A stretch of 10,138 nucleotides of DNA from Caulobacteraceae bacterium (GTDB lineage Bacteria; Pseudomonadota; Alphaproteobacteria; Caulobacterales; Caulobacteraceae): the NCBI GenBank assembly GCA_004144935.1, contig SDZP01000106.1, forward strand, positions 1 to 10,138, in the 5' to 3' direction. How positions within the stretch are numbered: the first letter of the stretch is position 1; every line of letters starts with the position of its first letter. This document shows, one piece after another, positions 7,447 through 10,138 of the stretch. Made by a program: the position numbers and the translations under genes. The notes beneath the pieces were generated by a model. The model was not told the origin of the DNA. It searched no databases and saw only the letters and a list, made by a program, of their open reading frames with translations.

Positions 7447-7476
7447 CGCGGGCTCACCGCCTGCGGGAGTTTTTAT
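7447..7476 (+). terminator. Terminator-like hairpin with T-run in the divergent region
   Basis: CGCGGGC (7447-7453) pairs with GCCTGCG (7459-7465), with one G:U pair, around a TCACC loop, and is followed by GGAGTTTTTATT. It looks like a weak intrinsic terminator reading rightward. No plus-strand gene lies upstream, so it would stop only antisense transcripts of the cytochrome operon or act in a long leader of the rightward unit. It may be chance. Confidence 0.25.
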
Positions 7477-7517
7477 TGCGTCGATGCGTCGATCCGGTTC
7501 GGCCGGATGAACGCCAA

Positions 7518-7530
7518 GTAACTAAGTTAC
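7518..7530. promoter_or_regulatory. Palindrome GTAAC-TAA-GTTAC, candidate operator
   Basis: A perfect 5-bp inverted repeat with a 3-base centre. It ends 9 bases before a second, longer palindrome, and both lie upstream of the small membrane protein gene. Paired palindromes of this kind often bind a dimeric repressor; the module's own XRE regulator is one candidate. Its function is inferred. Confidence 0.3.
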
Positions 7531-7539
7531 ACGAGTTTA

Positions 7540-7556
7540 ATATCGTTAAACGATAT
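7540..7556. promoter_or_regulatory. Palindrome ATATCGTT-A-AACGATAT, candidate operator
   Basis: A perfect 8-bp inverted repeat around a single base, standing out in composition from the GC-rich surroundings. It begins 107 bases before the small membrane protein start at 7647, a plausible place for an operator overlapping a promoter. The size and symmetry suit a helix-turn-helix dimer. Which protein binds cannot be told from sequence. Confidence 0.4.
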
Positions 7557-7646
7557 GTAATTTGATCGACAAGCGATGCGAGCCTACACCCTCAATTCAT
7601 GGAACGGACCTGCCGCCGCTCTCCACCAAACAGAGGGACCACTCAA

Positions 7647-7763
7647 ATGACTTTCGGCAAAATCACCTCCATCGTCGACCGCCTGGCCGTCGGCATCGTC
7701 TATACCGCCGTCGTGCTGATCATGCCGCTGGCCGCCTACACCTTCGTTTCTCAATCGTTCTGA
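7647..7763 (+). CDS. Small single-helix membrane protein (38 residues)
   Basis: A 38-codon frame starting MTFGKITSIVDRLAVGIVYT and ending FVSQSF. A good Shine-Dalgarno sequence, GAGGGA (7633-7638), lies 8 bases before the ATG. Residues about 14-34 are hydrophobic and would form one membrane helix; the N-terminal part has Lys5, Asp11 and Arg12, and the C-terminus is short. Codon third positions are mostly G/C (ATC, GTC, GCC, CTG), as in a real gene here. A longer frame covering the same bases in another phase gives a His/Arg-rich sequence typical of out-of-frame translation. I do not recognise the protein. It is likely co-transcribed with the DUF2975 gene, whose chosen start is 128 bases on. 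It could be a partner or regulator of that membrane protein, or a leader peptide. Confidence 0.6.
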   Translation: MTFGKITSIVDRLAVGIVYTAVVLIMPLAAYTFVSQSF

Positions 7764-7891
7764 CCGGCGACCCTTCCGTGACGCCCGCCTCCAAGGCATG
7801 CTCGCCGCCCGACCCGAACCGCGGGATCGGAACCGGCGGGCTCCAGGCGGTCCCTGTCGCGGGCAAAAGACTGTTCAGGGACGTCAAGGCG

Positions 7892-8419
7892 ATGAGAACG
7901 TTGGGACCCGGCTCGGTGTCGAGCCTGCTCAAGATTATCCTCGACGTGACCTGGTTCGTGCTCTGGGTGGTCATCGGCGGCGCCGCATTGCTCGGCATCG
8001 TCATGCTGCTGCTCAGCTTCAACACCGACATCATCGACAAGATCGAGGTCAGGGACCTGGGCGAGTTCGGCCAGAAGGGCCCGGTGCTGGCCGCCGGCCT
8101 GTTCGCCTTCGCCCTCTACTGCACGGGCATCAATCTCATCGTCGGCAACCTGCGCCGCATCGGCCAGACGCTGACCGCCGGCGACCCCTTCCACCCCGAC
8201 AACGTCAGCCGCCTGCGGCTGATCGGCCTGATCCTGGGCGGGCTGGAGCTCGGCAAGTGGATCTTCTGGGGCGCGGTCGCCCTGCTGGCCCCCGACGTCG
8301 ACCGGGCCAACGGCGGCTGGAGCCTGACCACCTGGTTTTCTGTCCTCGTCGTCTTCGTGCTGGCGGAGGTGTTCCGCGAGGGCGCCCGCCTGCGCGGCGA
8401 AGCCGAACTGACGATCTGA
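7892..8419 (+). CDS. DUF2975 family membrane protein
   Basis: A 175-residue predicted inner-membrane protein with four hydrophobic segments at about residues 12-40, 60-84, 109-134 and 143-165. Between helices 2 and 3, LRRIGQTLTAGDPFHPDNVSRLRLIG matches the DUF2975 hallmark (here split as LRRIGQTLTAGDPF and HPDNVSRLRLIG), and the end EVFREGARLRGEAELTI is equally typical. The molecular function of the family is unknown. I chose the ATG at 7892 since it lies just before the first helix and gives the normal family length; its ribosome-binding site is weak (AAGG directly upstream). The frame is open to 7562 but that part is low-complexity and overlaps the small ORF. It is followed after 7 bases by a small Cro/C1 regulator, the same pairing as YoaS and YozG of Bacillus subtilis. 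Confidence 0.85.
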   Translation: MRTLGPGSVSSLLKIILDVTWFVLWVVIGGAALLGIVMLLLSFNTDIIDKIEVRDLGEFGQKGPVLAAGLFAFALYCTGINLIVGNLRRIGQTLTAGDPFHPDNVSRLRLIGLILGGLELGKWIFWGAVALLAPDVDRANGGWSLTTWFSVLVVFVLAEVFREGARLRGEAELTI

Positions 8420-8426
8420 GACAAGC

Positions 8427-8660
8427 ATGGCCATTCACGTCCGCCTCGACCGCGTCCTCCTCGAACGCCGCATGTCGCTCACCGAACTCGCCGACCGGGT
8501 CGGCGTCACCATCGCCAACCTGTCGATCCTGAAGACCGGCAAGGCCCGGGCGATCCGATTCTCGACCCTGGACGCCCTGTGCCGCGAGCTCGGCTGCCAG
8601 CCGGGGGATATCCTCAGCTTCGAGCCGGGGCCGAGCGATTACGGGGATGAGGAGGAGTAA
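8427..8660 (+). CDS. Small Cro/C1 (XRE) family regulator, YozG-like
   Basis: A 77-residue protein that is nearly all helix-turn-helix. Residues about 6-66 form the five-helix fold: DRVLLERRMSLTELADRVGV (8-27) with the first HTH helix, TIANLSILKTGKARAIRFST (28-47) containing the recognition helix, then LDALCRELGCQPGDILSFEP (48-67), which is typical of the YozG/HTH_26 group. The tail DYGDEEE is acidic. It starts 7 bases after the DUF2975 stop, so the two are one operon. DUF2975 genes are often followed by such a regulator, which may control the operon; the palindromes at 7518-7556 are possible targets. This is inference. It lies convergent to rph, with a palindromic repeat between them. Confidence 0.9.
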   Translation: MAIHVRLDRVLLERRMSLTELADRVGVTIANLSILKTGKARAIRFSTLDALCRELGCQPGDILSFEPGPSDYGDEEE

Positions 8661-8668
8661 TCCACCCG

Positions 8669-8799
8669 TCATCCTGGGCCCTGTGCCCAGGACCCACCGT
8701 TCGGCTGCCGCGAGAGTCCGCCTTGGAGGCGCGGCCGCGCCTCTACTTCACGGGTCGCGCCTGCGGACCCATGGGTCCCAGGCACAAGGCCAAGGATGA
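8669..8799. repeat. Palindromic intergenic repeat (REP/MITE-like), also a likely bidirectional terminator
   Basis: Ends are 28-base imperfect inverted repeats: 8669-8696 and 8772-8799 are complementary at 24 of 28 positions. The centre is a perfect 18-bp palindrome, GAGGCGCGGCCGCGCCTC (8726-8743), on the same axis as the ends. Each side also has its own fold: CCTGGGC/GCCCAGG (8673-8691) on the left and GGACCCATGGGTCC (8765-8778) on the right. The element fills the gap between the XRE gene and rph, which converge on it. Translated, it gives strings such as LILGLVPGTHGS, which I recognise from spurious short ORFs in alphaproteobacterial genomes and which point to a dispersed repeat. There is only one copy in this window, so dispersal is not shown. 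No transposase is present. Confidence 0.6.
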
Positions 8800-8816
8800 G
8801 GGGAAAGGTTGAGCGC

Positions 8817-9533
<717 letters not shown>

Positions 9534-9629
9534 GGTGGTCCTGCATAACGATGTGCGCGGCTTGCGCGCCGAAGGTGGCCGCTTATCCTGTATGCGACGG
9601 ACGGCGTCCACCGCCCTATATGGAAGCGC
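9534..9629. promoter_or_regulatory. Divergent rph-hrcA intergenic promoter region
   Basis: These 96 bases must hold the start signals for rph (leftward) and hrcA (rightward). A possible vegetative promoter for hrcA is TTGCGC (9562-9567) with TATCCT (9584-9589), 16 bases apart. CCCTATAT (9614-9621) resembles a heat-shock sigma -10 element but lies too close to the hrcA start and has no CTTG-type -35 at the right distance. No CIRCE operator (TTAGCACTC-N9-GAGTGCTAA) was found, so self-repression by HrcA is not supported here. Confidence 0.35.
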
Positions 9630-10138
9630 ATGAGCACCCTCCTCCCCGGACTCGGTCAGACCCCCAGCCTGTCGGACCTCGACGGCCGGGCCCGCGACAT
9701 CTTCCGGCGGATCGTCGAGAGCTACCTGGAAACCGGTGAGCCGGTGGGCTCGCGGACCATCTCCAAGGGCGGGGTGCATCTGTCGCCGGCCTCGATCCGC
9801 AACACCATGCAGGACCTGGGCGCGCTGGGCCTGCTCAACGCGCCGCATATCAGCGCCGGGCGGATGCCGACCCATGCCGGGCTTCGGCTGTTCGTCGACG
9901 GCCTGCTGGAGGTCGGCGATGTCGGCGAGGCCGAGCGCAACGCCATCGAGGGGCGGCTGAAATCCAAGGGCGGCTCGATGGAGGAGGCGCTGCAGGAGGC
10001 CTCCTCCATCCTGTCCGGCCTGGCCGGCGGGGCCGGCGTCACCACCACCCCGGCCCCGCCGGCCAGGCCGGACAGGATGGAGGAGGCCTCCTGCAGCGCC
10101 TCCTCCATCGAGCCGCCCTTGGATTTCAGCCGCCCCTC
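9630..10138 (+). CDS. hrcA: Heat-inducible transcription repressor HrcA, 3'-truncated; last 102 bases unreliable
   Basis: HrcA represses groESL and related chaperone genes by binding CIRCE operators, with GroEL needed for its activity. The ATG at 9630 follows GGAAG (9622-9626). The N-terminal winged-helix domain is clear: RARDIFRRIVESYLETGEPV (20-39), GSRTISKGG, LSPASIRNTMQDLGALGLLN (about 51-70), then HISAGRMPTHAGLRLFVD. After it comes SMEEALQEASSILSGLAGGA, a family-typical helix leading to the core domain. Sequence up to about 10036 (135 residues) looks genuine. From 10037 the frame stays open but reads a reverse-complement copy of the gene itself (the inverted repeat at 9948-10138), so residues after Gly136 are not HrcA. 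The complete protein is normally about 340-360 residues and is usually followed by grpE in this group; both lie outside. Confidence 0.9.
   Translation, partial: MSTLLPGLGQTPSLSDLDGRARDIFRRIVESYLETGEPVGSRTISKGGVHLSPASIRNTMQDLGALGLLNAPHISAGRMPTHAGLRLFVDGLLEVGDVGEAERNAIEGRLKSKGGSMEEALQEASSILSGLAGGAGVTTTPAPPARPDRMEEASCSASSIEPPLDFSRP
9948..10138. repeat. Perfect 89-bp inverted repeat with 13-base loop at the window end (probable fold-back chimera)
   Basis: The left arm 9948-10036 is exactly complementary to 10138-10050, with 10037-10049 as the loop. The arm is hrcA coding sequence. Read on the plus strand, hrcA passes through the loop as GAGVTTTP; read on the minus strand, the same HrcA segment continues as GAGVVVTP, which fits the family. 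So the loop also appears to be reverse-complemented gene sequence. This is what a strand-switching or fold-back artefact gives: genuine hrcA to 10036, then the reverse complement of the gene starting about 13 bases further on. A natural inverted duplication is possible but unlikely. Confidence 0.9.

Larger units (their letters stand above)
7382..7646 (+). promoter_or_regulatory. Divergent control region between the cytochrome operon and the small-protein/DUF2975 module
   Basis: These 265 bases separate two divergent transcription units and are clearly more AT-rich than the flanks, especially 7470-7570. Rightward they hold an 8-bp tandem repeat GCGTCGAT x2 (7478-7493), an inverted repeat ATCCGG-TTCGG-CCGGAT (7492-7508), and two palindromes listed separately. 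For the leftward operon, TATGCT on the minus strand (7425-7420) is a possible -10 element, but no matching -35 stands out. I cannot place a rightward promoter with confidence; several AT-rich hexamers overlap the palindromes. Both units must start transcription here, so promoters are expected on both strands. Confidence 0.5.

Noticed and set aside
7562..7891. Long N-terminal extension of the DUF2975 frame (285 residues in total)
   Set aside because: The added 110 residues are His/Arg/Pro-rich with no homology-like features, overlap the better-supported 38-residue ORF in another frame, and exceed the family's normal length.
9534..9629. CIRCE operator upstream of hrcA
   Set aside because: I looked for TTAGCACTC-N9-GAGTGCTAA on both strands and found no acceptable match.
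9534..9875. Upstream extension of the rph frame to 352 residues
   Set aside because: It covers the hrcA start region in antisense. RNase PH is 238 residues and begins with MRPSNR, which is at 9533.
10037..10138. Novel C-terminal sequence of HrcA (VTTTPAPPARPDR and onward)
   Set aside because: These bases are the loop and right arm of the inverted repeat, i.e. a reversed copy of hrcA, not genuine downstream coding sequence.

Overview
The window looks like chromosomal DNA from a high-GC alphaproteobacterium of the Caulobacterales (Caulobacter/Phenylobacterium type). This is inferred from third-position G/C bias throughout, the divergent rph | hrcA pair, and the protein families present. No comparison could be run, so the genus is not fixed. 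No tRNA, rRNA, CRISPR array or transposase gene was seen.

Layout. (1) 3-818 (+): the C-terminal end of a TonB-dependent outer-membrane receptor, followed by a good intrinsic terminator. (2) 983-3298 (+): a soluble hybrid sensor kinase (three PAS domains, HisKA, HATPase, receiver). (3) 3366-5033 (+): an MHS-type major facilitator symporter with an unusually large periplasmic insert; its ribosome-binding site sits in a hairpin. (4) 7381-5030 (-): a compact four-gene operon with start/stop overlaps at every junction, in transcription order a secreted c-type cytochrome, an MliC-like lysozyme-inhibitor lipoprotein, a siroheme-synthase N-terminal enzyme with a stunted methyltransferase tail, and a molybdate permease ModB. 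ModB converges on the MFS gene and the two share a CTAG stop. (5) 7382-7646: a relatively AT-rich divergent control region with several palindromes. (6) 7647-8660 (+): a 38-residue one-helix membrane protein, a four-helix DUF2975 membrane protein and a small Cro/C1-type regulator, probably one module. (7) 8669-8799: a palindromic repeat element between convergent genes. (8) 9533-8817 (-): RNase PH, divergent from hrcA (9630 onward, +), the heat-shock repressor gene, which runs off the window.

How the genes may work together. Siroheme synthesis and molybdate uptake in one operon suggest support for assimilatory nitrate/nitrite (or sulfite) reduction, since nitrate reductase needs molybdenum cofactor and nitrite/sulfite reductases need siroheme. 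That is inference. The DUF2975 plus small XRE regulator pairing resembles the YoaS/YozG pair of Bacillus subtilis. rph and hrcA are housekeeping and stress genes.

The last 191 bases form a perfect 89-bp inverted repeat around a 13-base loop, inside hrcA. The minus strand across the loop reads the conserved HrcA sequence better than the plus strand does, so I interpret this as a fold-back chimera at a contig end rather than biology. hrcA should be trusted only to about position 10036. I found no clear new defence or mobile system. The most interesting real signals are the small membrane protein/DUF2975/XRE module with its palindromic control region and the truncated siroheme-synthase fusion.
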